A DNA stretch of 64,000 bases, taken from NCBI GenBank assembly GCA_965227905.1, contig OZ245780.1, forward strand, positions 2,852,001 through 2,916,000, in the 5' to 3' direction. The translations under genes were made by a program, and so were the position numbers. The notes under the pieces were generated by a model that worked only from the letters and a program-made list of their open reading frames with translations, was not told the origin of the DNA and searched no databases. Source of the DNA: CBDDHT01 sp965227905. GTDB taxonomy: Bacteria > Pseudomonadota > Alphaproteobacteria > Rhizobiales > Methyloligellaceae. This document shows positions 15,984 to 24,325 of this stretch, one piece after another. The number at the start of each line of letters is the position of its first letter. Position 1 is the stretch's first letter.

Positions 15984-17102
15984 GTGAATTTCTCTCTTCT
16001 CAAGATTGTGGCGTCCGCCTGCATCGCGGCGGCTTTGCTTGCCGTCACACCGTTGAGCGACGCCGTGGCAAAGGATCCGCTTCGTATTGTGACGGTTGCA
16101 AAAGGTCTCGCCCACCCATGGGGTCTGGCGTTCCTCCCTGATGGGCGCATGCTGGTGACCGAGCGTGTCGGGCGATTGCGGATTGTTTCGGCAGATGGAC
16201 GCCTGTCACCTCCGGTGAAAGGGTTGCCGAAAATCGCAGCCGTTGGACAAGGCGGATTGTTGGATGTTGTGCTGCATCCGAAGTTCTCTGAAAACAAACT
16301 AATCTATATGAGTTTTTCGGAGCCTGGTGACGGCGGTATTGGTACCGCAGTGATGCGTGGTCGCTTTGAAAACGATCGCTTCGAAGATGCTCAGATTATC
16401 TTCCGCCAGAAACCGAAATTGCGCGGTGGATTCCATTTCGGATCGCGTCTCGTCTTTGCCCCTGACGGCACGCTCTATGTTTCCATGGGCGATCGCGGCC
16501 GAATGCAGACGGCACAGGATCCATCGAACCATCAGGGCACAGTTGCTCGCATCAACGACGATGGATCTGTTCCCACCAACAATCCGTTTGTCGACGATAA
16601 GAGCCGCCTTCCCGAGATATACACCTACGGCAATCGCAACGTGCAGGGCATGGCGCTCAATCCCACGACCGGCGTGGTATGGGCGCACGAGCATGGACCG
16701 CAGGGCGGCGATGAGCTCAACATTCTGAAGGCAGGCGTCAATTATGGTTGGCCTGCGATTACGTATGGGGTGGATTATGGCGGTTCCGTCATATCGAAGG
16801 ACAGCGCCCGTCCCGGCATGGAACAGCCGGTGATTCACTGGACGCCATCCATTGCACCCTCGGGCATGGCCTTCTATACCGGGGATAAGTTCCCGGAATG
16901 GAAGGGCAATATCTTTGTTGGGGCGCTCAAATACCGTCAGCTGCGACGACTTGTGCTCAAAGGCGATATGGTCGTCGAGCAACACACTCTCCTGGCGGAA
17001 TTCGACGAGCGGATCCGCGATGTGCGCTCAGGTCCTGACGGGTATATCTATGTGTTGACCGATGATTCCGAAGGTGTTGTCGCACGTCTTGAACCGCGCT
17101 GA
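15984..17102 (+). CDS. PQQ-dependent soluble aldose sugar dehydrogenase-like protein
   Basis: 372 residues from a GTG at 15984, with CAGGAG ten bases upstream. An N-terminal signal peptide (hydrophobic to about residue 24, cleavage probably after DAVA) sends it to the periplasm. It is a six-bladed beta-propeller of the GSDH/YliI family: GLAHPWGLAFLPDGRMLVTER near 41-61, LRGGFHFGSRLVF with the catalytic His, and GNRNVQGMAL, EHGPQGGDELN, then NYGWPAITYG. Family members oxidise the C1 of aldose sugars with PQQ and Ca2+. No PQQ synthesis genes are in the window, so cofactor supply is unknown. Confidence 0.88.
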   Translation: MNFSLLKIVASACIAAALLAVTPLSDAVAKDPLRIVTVAKGLAHPWGLAFLPDGRMLVTERVGRLRIVSADGRLSPPVKGLPKIAAVGQGGLLDVVLHPKFSENKLIYMSFSEPGDGGIGTAVMRGRFENDRFEDAQIIFRQKPKLRGGFHFGSRLVFAPDGTLYVSMGDRGRMQTAQDPSNHQGTVARINDDGSVPTNNPFVDDKSRLPEIYTYGNRNVQGMALNPTTGVVWAHEHGPQGGDELNILKAGVNYGWPAITYGVDYGGSVISKDSARPGMEQPVIHWTPSIAPSGMAFYTGDKFPEWKGNIFVGALKYRQLRRLVLKGDMVVEQHTLLAEFDERIRDVRSGPDGYIYVLTDDSEGVVARLEPR

Positions 17103-17146
17103 AGCGCCGGTCGACGGCGCGTGGCTTGCGCCATGAAGGGTGTGCC

Positions 17147-18754
17147 ATGGGCAAGTTGAATTCAAACGTTGCGCCTGGATCCGATGAATTCCTGGCGAAT
17201 AGAGAGGCTATGACCAGCCTCGTCGGAGACCTTGCAGCCAAGCGTGAGGATGCGGCGAAAGGCGGCCCGGAGCGCGCGCGGGAGCGCCATCTGAAGCGCG
17301 GCAAGCTGTTGCCGCGCGATCGCGTCATGGGCCTGCTGGACCGGGGCTCTCCGTTTCTGGAGCTTTCGCAGCTAGCCGCAAATGGCATGTATGACGGCGG
17401 CATCCACGGGGCCGGACTGATTACAGGGATCGGACGTGTCTCCGGCCGGGAATGTGTGATCGTGGCGAATGATGCCACGATCAAAGGCGGCACCTATTTT
17501 CCGATGACCGTGAAGAAGCATGTTCGCGCACAGGAGATCGCACGCGAAAACAGACTGCCATGTCTCTATTTGGTCGACTCAGGCGGTGCGAACCTGCCGC
17601 AGCATACGGAAGTGTTTCCGGACCGGGATCATTTCGGGCGCATTTTCTACAACCAGGCAACGCTGTCGTCAGAGGGCATTCCTCAGATTGCCGTCGTTAT
17701 GGGTTCTTGCACCGCTGGCGGGGCCTATGTGCCGGCAATGTCGGATGAGACGATCATCGTCCGCAACCAGGGAACGATCTTTCTCGGCGGGCCACCGCTT
17801 GTGAAGGCGGCAACCGGAGAGAGCGTCACTGCGGAGGAGCTTGGCGGCGCCGAAGTGCACACACGCCAGTCGGGCGTTGCGGATCATCTTGCAGAAGACG
17901 ACGCCCATGCTCTCGAAACCGCAAGGCGGATCGTTGCCAATCTTAACGGTGGCAAGCAGGTGGATATCCCGCTGCTCGATCCGCGGCCGCCGGCCTACGA
18001 CCCCTCGGAGCTCGATGGCATCGTGCCCCAATCCTTGTCCACGCAGTATGACGTTCGCGAAATCATTGCACGTCTGGTGGACGGCTCGGAATTCGATGAG
18101 TTCAAGCGGCTCTATGCCACAACGATCGTCACGGGTTTTGCTCACATAGAAGGCGTTCCTGTCGGCATTCTGGCCAACAATGGAATTCTCTACTCCGAGT
18201 CCGCACAAAAGGCTGCCCACTTTATCGAGTTATGCTGCCAGCGCCGTATACCGCTGCTTTTTCTGCAGAATATTGCCGGCTTCATGGTCGGGCGCCAATA
18301 TGAAGCCGGCGGCATTGCCAAGGATGGCGCAAAGATGGTGACGGCCGTCGCCTGTGCAAAGGTCCCTAAGATCACCGTGATCATCGGAGGCTCCTACGGT
18401 GCCGGCAACTATGCCATGTGCGGGCGGGCCTACGGACCGCGATTTCTGTTCTCCTGGCCGAATGCACGGATTTCGGTCATGGGCGGTGAACAAGCGGCCA
18501 GTGTCCTGGCCACCGTAAAGCGCGACAATATCGAAGCTGACGGCGGCACGTTGAGCGCCGAAGACGAAGAGGCCATGAAGCAACCCATTCGTGATCAGTT
18601 CGAGCGGGAAGGGCATCCTTATTATGCGACGGCGCGGCTTTGGGACGACGGTATCATCGCGCCCGCCGAGACACGCCGCGTCTTGGGGCTGGCCTTCTCG
18701 GCGGCCCTGAATGCGCCGGTGCCGGAGACACGGTTCGGTGTCTTCAGGATGTGA
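17147..18754 (+). CDS. mccB: 3-Methylcrotonyl-CoA carboxylase, beta (carboxyltransferase) subunit
   Basis: 535 residues from the ATG at 17147 (GAAGGG six bases upstream), the exact family length. Transfers the carboxyl group from biotin to 3-methylcrotonyl-CoA, the step after isovaleryl-CoA dehydrogenase in leucine catabolism. Two crotonase-fold carboxyltransferase halves: the N-terminal acyl-CoA site with LVDSGGANLPQHTEVFPD and GSCTAGGAYVPAMSDE; the C-terminal biotin site with GFMVGRQYEAGGIAKDGAKM, GGSYGAGNYAMCGRAYGP, and SVMGGEQAA. The QHTEVFPD and NQG-TIFLGGPPLVKAATGE details favour MCC over propionyl-CoA carboxylase. The biotin-carrier alpha subunit is not adjacent: tyrS follows convergently after 12 bases. 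Confidence 0.92.
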   Translation: MGKLNSNVAPGSDEFLANREAMTSLVGDLAAKREDAAKGGPERARERHLKRGKLLPRDRVMGLLDRGSPFLELSQLAANGMYDGGIHGAGLITGIGRVSGRECVIVANDATIKGGTYFPMTVKKHVRAQEIARENRLPCLYLVDSGGANLPQHTEVFPDRDHFGRIFYNQATLSSEGIPQIAVVMGSCTAGGAYVPAMSDETIIVRNQGTIFLGGPPLVKAATGESVTAEELGGAEVHTRQSGVADHLAEDDAHALETARRIVANLNGGKQVDIPLLDPRPPAYDPSELDGIVPQSLSTQYDVREIIARLVDGSEFDEFKRLYATTIVTGFAHIEGVPVGILANNGILYSESAQKAAHFIELCCQRRIPLLFLQNIAGFMVGRQYEAGGIAKDGAKMVTAVACAKVPKITVIIGGSYGAGNYAMCGRAYGPRFLFSWPNARISVMGGEQAASVLATVKRDNIEADGGTLSAEDEEAMKQPIRDQFEREGHPYYATARLWDDGIIAPAETRRVLGLAFSAALNAPVPETRFGVFRM

Positions 18755-18766
18755 TGATTAGAGGCT

Positions 18767-20020
18767 CTAGACGGCCCGAAGCAGTGCGTGCCGCTTTTTG
18801 CCCACAGACAGTTTGATCACGTTTGTCTCGGTCAGATCCGTGGCTGACAAAGCTGCGCGCTCGTCGCTGATCTGAGTGTCGTTGACCCGTGCAGCTCCGC
18901 CTTTCACATGGCGTCTGGCTTCACTGTTGCTCGAAGCAAGCCCGCTCTTGACCAGTGCCGTCAGAACGCCCATCCCGTTCTCGATTTCTGCGCGCGGGAT
19001 ATCGATACTCGGCAGGCCGTCGGCTGTTGCGCCTTGCTCGAATGTCTGGCGCGCGGTGTCGGCAGCCTCGTCGGCGGCCTCGCGTCCGTGCACAAGCATT
19101 GTCGCTTCGGTTGCAAGCCGTTTCTTGGCGTCGTTCAGTTCGGCACCTTCCAAAGCTTCCAGACGCTGGATTTCGTCATCAGGTAGTTCTGTGAACAGAC
19201 GCAGAAAGCGGCCGACATCGGCGTCTTCCGTGTTGCGCCAATACTGCCAGTACTCATAGGGACTCAGCATGTCCGGATCGAGCCAGACGGCGCCCTGTGC
19301 GCTTTTGCCCATTTTTGCGCCTGATGCGGCCATCAGGAGCGGTGTGGTCAAGCCGTAGACTTCACTGCCGTCGACCCTGCGCGCGAGTTCGATGCCGTTG
19401 ACAATGTTTCCCCACTGGTCCGAGCCGCCCATCTGAAGCACACAGCCGACCCGCCTGTTGAGCTCTAGAAAATCGTAGGCCTGGAGGATCATGTAATTGA
19501 ACTCGAGGAATGTCAGAGGCTGTTCGCGGTCCAGTCGCAGCTTCACGGAGTCGAATGTCATCATCCGATTGATGGTGAAGTGGCGGCCATATTCCCGAAG
19601 AAAATCAATGTACTGGAGATTCTCAAGCCAATCGGCATTGTTCACCAGCAAGGCATCTTGCGGTCCATCGCCAAAGGTCAGAAAGCGAGAAAAGACGCGT
19701 TGAATGCCTTTGATATTGTTGGCGATGTCCTCATCGCTCAGGATCTTGCGCGTCTCGTCCTTGCCAGACGGATCACCGACCTTGGTTGTGCCACCCCCGA
19801 TCAGGACAATAGGGCGATGTCCGGCCTTCTGCAGCCGCCTCAGCATCATGATGCCGATGAGATGGCCGACATGGAGGCTTGGCGCCGTGCAGTCGAAGCC
19901 GATATAGGCTGTTATCGTGCCTTCATGGGCCGCGGCATCCAGCGCCGCTTCGTCCGTGCATTGGTGGATGTAGCCCCGGGCTGCCATCACCGACAGGAAT
20001 TCTGACTTATAAGAGCTCAT
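18767..20020 (-). CDS. tyrS: Tyrosyl-tRNA synthetase
   Basis: 417 residues, class I aminoacyl-tRNA synthetase that charges tRNA-Tyr. The HIGH-type motif is SLHVGHLIG (about 49-57), and the KMSKS-type motif is KMGKSAQG. Tyrosine-recognition residues are in YMILQAYDFLEL and GGSDQWGNIVNG. The C-terminal S4 RNA-binding domain runs from about residue 350 (GLASSNSEARRHVKGGAARV) to the end. Convergent with mccB, with 12 bases between the stops. The L,D-transpeptidase gene lies upstream in the same direction, 118 bases away. Confidence 0.97.
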   Translation of the reverse strand: MSSYKSEFLSVMAARGYIHQCTDEAALDAAAHEGTITAYIGFDCTAPSLHVGHLIGIMMLRRLQKAGHRPIVLIGGGTTKVGDPSGKDETRKILSDEDIANNIKGIQRVFSRFLTFGDGPQDALLVNNADWLENLQYIDFLREYGRHFTINRMMTFDSVKLRLDREQPLTFLEFNYMILQAYDFLELNRRVGCVLQMGGSDQWGNIVNGIELARRVDGSEVYGLTTPLLMAASGAKMGKSAQGAVWLDPDMLSPYEYWQYWRNTEDADVGRFLRLFTELPDDEIQRLEALEGAELNDAKKRLATEATMLVHGREAADEAADTARQTFEQGATADGLPSIDIPRAEIENGMGVLTALVKSGLASSNSEARRHVKGGAARVNDTQISDERAALSATDLTETNVIKLSVGKKRHALLRAV

Positions 20021-20138
20021 GGGCCTCGCGCCTGACCGCTTTTTGGGATCGGCGGCCCATTTAACAGATATTCACGCAGAATGCATGCCATGCCGCGACG
20101 TGCGTCATGGGTCCGTATGCAGCATTTCTTACCGGGGT

Positions 20139-21518
20139 CTATTCAACCAGAACAACGAAGTCCGTGCCTTTGCCGGTCTCCTTGCTGATGCCGTGATCCG
20201 ATATCGCGAAAGACGAACCGGGTGTCAGCAGTTTGGAGATCCGTGTTTTAATTTCAGCAGGGATTTCGATCCGATCGAGCGCATCGACAGCGGACACATC
20301 GACCGGTAACGGAGCCGGCTCTGTTTTCTGTGTACTTGCCTTGCGCCGTTTGGCCCACTTTTTGGATTTCTTCGCTTTTTTCTTTGGTTTTTCCAGCGTC
20401 AGCGACAACCACGGAGCTTCGTCGGCATGTTTGCCGAAGTTCTGCGCAGTGAAGAGATGGACGCCGAGAGGTTTCTCGGGATCGCGGATCGTCACGGGAG
20501 CGTCGAAGATGTCGATATAGTTCCGGCGGACATACAAGTGACCGACTGGTGGCTCATCGCGGCCCGCGGCCTTGAAGAGCGCAGCGACCAATTCATCGGT
20601 GACGATGCCTGTCGGTCTCAATCCGTTGTCCTTCTGGAAGCCCTTGACGGCTTTTGCGGTGCCTTTGCCCATATAACCGTCGATGCCGTTCGGATCGTAG
20701 CCGAGTTGCAAGAGAACAGTCTGGACATCCTTCAGCCGCTCGCGGCCCGTACGGCGCGTTACCAGAATGCGGATAGGTTCCGTTGGAACCGGTCCATGGG
20801 CTTCAAGGCGACCAAGATCGTGCTCTAAGTCCAGGACGCCGAATGCAGCGGAGCGCGTATCTTCGACCGTGTAGGGACCGATGCGTGTCACATATGCTTT
20901 GGCGACCGGCTCATTCGATGCCACGTCGATCACTTCATCGTCTTCCGACGGTTGGGGGGGCATCGTCAACAAAGTCGGCATCGGCGTTGGCTGAAAGAGC
21001 GTATCGTGCGTCACATGCTCCGGCGCTGCGTCGGCACCGGTCACGACAACGTGGGTGTCCTGCGTCTGCATGGCGAACAACTTCTTCGCGAATGCATAGG
21101 GCAGACGGACACATCCATGGGACGCGGGATAATTGGGAACTTTGCCGGCATGCAGCGCGAGGCCCGACCAGGTAATGCGTTGCATATATGGCATCGGCGC
21201 ATTGCTGTAGATATTCGAGCGATGCCTTTTCCGCTTCTGCAGGATGGTAAAGATGCCGGCAGGCGTGGCGTGTCCGCGTTTGCCGGTGGAGACCCGCGAC
21301 GTCGCGATCAACTCGCTGCCCTTATAAATGGACACGCGCTGCTTTGGCAGGGAGACCACAATCTGCATCGGATTGGTGACGGCCGGAGTATCGGGCGCGC
21401 TTCGCGCCATCTGGGTAAAACAAGCACCGAAGACCAGTGCCAGTCCGCCGACCTGGATAGTGTGGCGCAAAAAGGCCGGATCAGCCGATCGCGCTTTACT
21501 CTGACGAAGTCCCTGCAC
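20139..21518 (-). CDS. L,D-transpeptidase with peptidoglycan-binding domain
   Basis: 459 residues. An N-terminal hydrophobic anchor (about 22-40) places it in the periplasm. The YkuD catalytic domain spans about 50-160: HAGKVPNYPASHGCVRLP has the catalytic His and Cys136. A PG_binding_1 domain follows at about 255-320 (VQTVLLQLGYDPNGIDG, then AVKGFQKDNGLRPTG). A lysine-rich linker (KPKKKAKKSKKWAKRRK) precedes a C-terminal segment of about 70 residues of unknown role. YkuD enzymes make 3-3 peptidoglycan crosslinks or attach outer-membrane proteins to the wall. A second L,D-transpeptidase is at 46.3 kb, of a different subtype. Confidence 0.9.
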   Translation of the reverse strand: MQGLRQSKARSADPAFLRHTIQVGGLALVFGACFTQMARSAPDTPAVTNPMQIVVSLPKQRVSIYKGSELIATSRVSTGKRGHATPAGIFTILQKRKRHRSNIYSNAPMPYMQRITWSGLALHAGKVPNYPASHGCVRLPYAFAKKLFAMQTQDTHVVVTGADAAPEHVTHDTLFQPTPMPTLLTMPPQPSEDDEVIDVASNEPVAKAYVTRIGPYTVEDTRSAAFGVLDLEHDLGRLEAHGPVPTEPIRILVTRRTGRERLKDVQTVLLQLGYDPNGIDGYMGKGTAKAVKGFQKDNGLRPTGIVTDELVAALFKAAGRDEPPVGHLYVRRNYIDIFDAPVTIRDPEKPLGVHLFTAQNFGKHADEAPWLSLTLEKPKKKAKKSKKWAKRRKASTQKTEPAPLPVDVSAVDALDRIEIPAEIKTRISKLLTPGSSFAISDHGISKETGKGTDFVVLVE

Positions 21519-21655
21519 GCAACACCCCCTGCTAGTGCACTCTTTACTCCTAGGGAGATAGGTGCGCCATCATGCCCAATCAACCGTTAACGATTGGTTT
21601 GATTTAGGTCAAAAGAACGATACTGCACTTCATCCTGTTGTGGATAAGGGCAGGT

Positions 21656-22315
21656 TCAGGCTGCAGATTCCTCGTTCACTCCGAGTCGGTCGTCAAGATA
21701 GCCGTCGACGATCTCCATGAGGTCGTCCACTTTGCTCTCGAAAAAGTGGTTCGCCTCCGGAACGACCTGATGCTTGATGACCACGCCCTTCTGCGTCTTG
21801 AGCCGCTCGACCAGGCTTACGACGGAATCGGTGGGCACAACGCGGTCCGCACCGCCATTGATCATGACACCCGATGAAGGGCAGGGCGCCAGGAAGCTGA
21901 AATCATAGAGATTGGCCGGAGGTGCAACCGTGATGAATCCTTCGATTTCAGGACGGCGCATCAATAGCTGCATCGCGATCCAGGAGCCGAAGGAAACCCC
22001 GGCAATCCAGCATGACCGCGAGTCCGGGTTGAAGGACTGCATCCAGTCCAACGCCGTCGCGGCATCCGAAAGCTCGCCTGGTCCATTGTCGAACAGGCCC
22101 TGACTGCGGCCGACCCCACGGAAATTGAAGCGGAGAACGGAGAACTTCCGACGAACGAACGTGTAGTAGAGCTGATACACGATCTGATTGTTCATCGTGC
22201 CTCCGAATTGCGGATGCGGGTGCAGGATGATGGCAATCGGAGAATCGGGTGGGGTTTCGTGATGGTAGCGCGCTTCGATGCGCCCGGCTGGGCCGTTGAT
22301 AATGACTTCCGGCAT
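21656..22315 (-). CDS. Alpha/beta hydrolase
   Basis: 219 residues from the ATG at 22315 (AAAGG upstream); the open frame continues 43 codons 5' into the suf promoter region but that part is not protein-like. Alpha/beta-hydrolase fold: HPHPQFGGTMNN forms the oxyanion segment, LRFNFRGVGRSQG the following strand-turn, GVSFGSWIA holds the nucleophilic Ser in G-x-S-x-G, INGGADRVVP carries the acid, and VPEANHFFESK the His. This is the short family common in alphaproteobacteria, of unknown substrate. The gene is divergent from the suf operon, with 320 bases between starts. Confidence 0.85.
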   Translation of the reverse strand: MPEVIINGPAGRIEARYHHETPPDSPIAIILHPHPQFGGTMNNQIVYQLYYTFVRRKFSVLRFNFRGVGRSQGLFDNGPGELSDAATALDWMQSFNPDSRSCWIAGVSFGSWIAMQLLMRRPEIEGFITVAPPANLYDFSFLAPCPSSGVMINGGADRVVPTDSVVSLVERLKTQKGVVIKHQVVPEANHFFESKVDDLMEIVDGYLDDRLGVNEESAA

Positions 22316-22445
22316 GATGTGCCTTTGATTCCGTTCTCGTCGGGCTGACGCAGACTGGTCGGTGAACTCTATTTTTTCACAGACAAAGCCGGCAACAAGC
22401 CATGATTCTGGCGCGCCCGTAACAAAGCGCCGCACGCTCGCCAAA

Positions 22446-22470
22446 ATAGTTGACTACAGCAGTCGGGAAT
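22446..22470 (+). promoter_or_regulatory. Type 1 IscR-binding box in the suf promoter
   Basis: The 25 bases 22446-22470 (starting ATAGTTGACT, ending AGTCGGGAAT) agree with the E. coli type 1 IscR consensus (ATASYYGACTRWWWYAGTCRRSTAT) at about 22 positions. This is the site bound by [2Fe-2S]-IscR. It overlaps the -35 element of the suf promoter and precedes an iscR-type gene, which predicts negative autoregulation when Fe-S supply is adequate. Confidence 0.75.
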
Positions 22471-22478
22471 TATATATC
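22450..22478 (+). promoter_or_regulatory. Housekeeping promoter of the suf operon
   Basis: TTGACT at 22450-22455 and TATATC at 22473-22478 are separated by 17 bases, a near-consensus sigma-70 pair. Transcription would start near 22485, giving a leader of about 150 bases before iscR. This is the only good -35/-10 pair seen in the gap. Confidence 0.65.
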
Positions 22479-22480
22479 CC

Positions 22481-22499
22481 AACTAGAATTAGAATAGTT
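22481..22499. promoter_or_regulatory. Inverted repeat at the suf transcription start
   Basis: AACTA at 22481-22485 and TAGTT at 22495-22499 form an inverted repeat around two tandem TAGAAT units. Its place just after the -10 element suits a repressor. The TAGAA core recalls the half-site of Irr (ICE box), an iron regulator of suf operons in alphaproteobacteria, but the full palindromic consensus is not present. Confidence 0.35.
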
Positions 22500-22504
22500 C
22501 AAAA

Positions 22505-22553
22505 GAAGCGGCCGCATCTCAGACGTACACAAAATGGGGCAGCGGGCCGCTTC
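22505..22553 (+). other. Stem in the suf operon leader
   Basis: GAAGCGGCC (22505-22513) and GGCCGCTTC (22545-22553) form a perfect 9-bp stem closing a 31-base loop in the untranslated leader. It could stabilise the 5' end of the operon mRNA. No riboswitch family was recognised. Confidence 0.4.
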
Positions 22554-22635
22554 ATAGCACGATCCCTGGGGGCGAACGCAAGGCTTCGTCACTGGGACCG
22601 CGGAAAAACGAAGAGCATCGAGGCCGAGCGAGCCA

Positions 22636-23118
22636 ATGCAGTTGAGCACTAAAGGACGTTACGCAGTCATGGCAATGGCAGATCTTGGTCTGCACGGGCC
22701 AGGATCAACCGTACCGTTGGCAATGATCTCAGAAGGTCAGCAGATTTCTCAAACCTATCTTGAGCAGCTGTTTCTCAAATTACGCCGGGCCGGGCTCGTA
22801 TCAAGTGTTCGTGGGCCGGGCGGCGGTTACGTGCTGGCACGCGAGGCCGACGAGATCACGATTGCCGAAATCATGGCCGCCGTAGATGAGCCGGTGAAGA
22901 TGACGCGTTGCGAGGGCGAGCAAATGAAGGGCTGCATCGGCGACAATCGTTGTGTCACCCATGATCTGTGGGATGCTTTGGGCGATCAGATCGTGTCCTT
23001 TCTGGACCGGGTGACGCTTGGCGATGTCATCGGGAACGCGCTTGCAAAAGAAATGGCGATCGGCGCAGCGGCGCCCGGCAGCAGAGCCGCCAAGGCACAG
23101 GCATCGGCAGGCGAGTGA
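22636..23118 (+). CDS. iscR: IscR-type Rrf2-family Fe-S regulator
   Basis: 160 residues. The N-terminal winged helix (MQLSTKGRYAVMAMADLG, then LEQLFLKLRRAGLVSSVRGP-GGGY) is the Rrf2 signature. The cluster ligands match IscR in spacing and context: Cys92, Cys100, Cys106 and His109, in RCEG-6-CIGDNRCVTHDLW. With a [2Fe-2S] cluster bound, IscR represses its own operon, and loss of the cluster relieves this. The gene leads the suf operon and an IscR box sits in the promoter. RirA is a related alternative in this class, but the C-x-H pattern RCVTH fits IscR better. The stop overlaps the next start by one base. Confidence 0.9.
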   Translation: MQLSTKGRYAVMAMADLGLHGPGSTVPLAMISEGQQISQTYLEQLFLKLRRAGLVSSVRGPGGGYVLAREADEITIAEIMAAVDEPVKMTRCEGEQMKGCIGDNRCVTHDLWDALGDQIVSFLDRVTLGDVIGNALAKEMAIGAAAPGSRAAKAQASAGE

Positions 23119-24290
23119 TGAGTGCGCGGATCTACATGGACCACAATGCCACGACACCGCTGCGCCCTGAAGCGTGTGACGCAATGGTTGCGGCATTGCA
23201 CGGTGTCGGGAATCCCTCCTCGGTTCACTGGCATGGCCGCGATATGCGGGCGCGGATCGAAGCTTCCAGGGAAACAATTGCCCAATTTGTCGGCGCTTCG
23301 CCAAACGGTATCGTGTTCACCAGTGGTGGCACCGAAGCCAACAACATGATCATGAGCGCCGACTGGGACGTGATTGCCGTCTCGTCGATGGAGCATGAGT
23401 CGGTGCTTGCTTCCGCCGAACGACGTGGTGCGGAGTTGTATTTGATCCCGGCGCTGCGCTCGGGGGTCATCGATCTTGATGCACTGCGATATGTTCTGCA
23501 ACAGGCACGAAGCACTGGCGTGGAAAGAAAGCTGCTGGTTTCGGTGCAGATGGCGAACAACGAAACCGGTGTGGTTCAGCCGGTTGCGGAGGCAGCTGCG
23601 ATAGCAAAGGCTTTTGATGCCTCAATTCATACGGACGCCGTTCAGGCCGCAGGGAAACTGCCGATCGATATGGCGGCGCTCGACGTCGACTATCTGACGA
23701 TCTCGGCGCACAAGCTCGGTGGTCCGACGGGTGTCGGCGCGCTTGTCCTGCGGGATGGACTGAATCTGCCGGCAATGATTTGCGGCGGTGGACAGGAACG
23801 TCGAAGCCGCGCAGGGACTGAGAATATCGCCGGAATCATTGGCTTTGGGCGCGCGATCGAATGTTCGCGTGCAGAGCGGAATTGGATTGGCAATGCGTCG
23901 GCACTCAGAGAGACGCTCGAATCCGGTATTCGCGAGATTACGCCTAGCGCGATTGTCATCGCTAAAAAAGAGAACCGCATTTCAAACACGACTTGCGTTG
24001 CTGTGCCTGGTACCCGGGCGGAGACACTCATTATTGCGCTCGACCTTGCGGGCGTCTCGGTAAGTGCCGGGGCAGCCTGCTCATCGGGCAAAGTCGCGCA
24101 AAGCCATGTGCTGCGCGCGATGGGACTGGCGCCGTCGATTGCGGAAGCCGCAATCCGGATCAGTCTTGGCTGGACTTCAACGGAACAGGATGTGGCGCGA
24201 TTCCTCGATGCCTGGGAACGCGTTCATCACACCGAGAACTTCACGCCGTCGATTGCCCGGACCGATCGGTCCGAGCAGTTGGCGGTCTGA
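23118..24290 (+). CDS. Cysteine desulfurase, NifS/IscS type
   Basis: 390 residues, starting one base inside the iscR stop. A PLP-dependent class V aminotransferase that removes sulfur from cysteine and holds it as a persulfide. Features: MDHNATTPLRPE near the N terminus, FTSGGTEANNM, the PLP-binding Lys in ISAHKLGGPTGVG, and the catalytic Cys in GAACSSGKVAQSHVLRAMG near 330, in the long flexible loop of group I desulfurases. The same operon also contains a group II enzyme (sufS), so the two differ in loop type and probably in partner. It may feed tRNA thiolation or other sulfur acceptors as well as SufBCD. Confidence 0.92.
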   Translation: MSARIYMDHNATTPLRPEACDAMVAALHGVGNPSSVHWHGRDMRARIEASRETIAQFVGASPNGIVFTSGGTEANNMIMSADWDVIAVSSMEHESVLASAERRGAELYLIPALRSGVIDLDALRYVLQQARSTGVERKLLVSVQMANNETGVVQPVAEAAAIAKAFDASIHTDAVQAAGKLPIDMAALDVDYLTISAHKLGGPTGVGALVLRDGLNLPAMICGGGQERRSRAGTENIAGIIGFGRAIECSRAERNWIGNASALRETLESGIREITPSAIVIAKKENRISNTTCVAVPGTRAETLIIALDLAGVSVSAGAACSSGKVAQSHVLRAMGLAPSIAEAAIRISLGWTSTEQDVARFLDAWERVHHTENFTPSIARTDRSEQLAV

Positions 24291-24325
24291 CATGAATGAT
24301 TGACGGTTAACACCTGGAGCAACAA

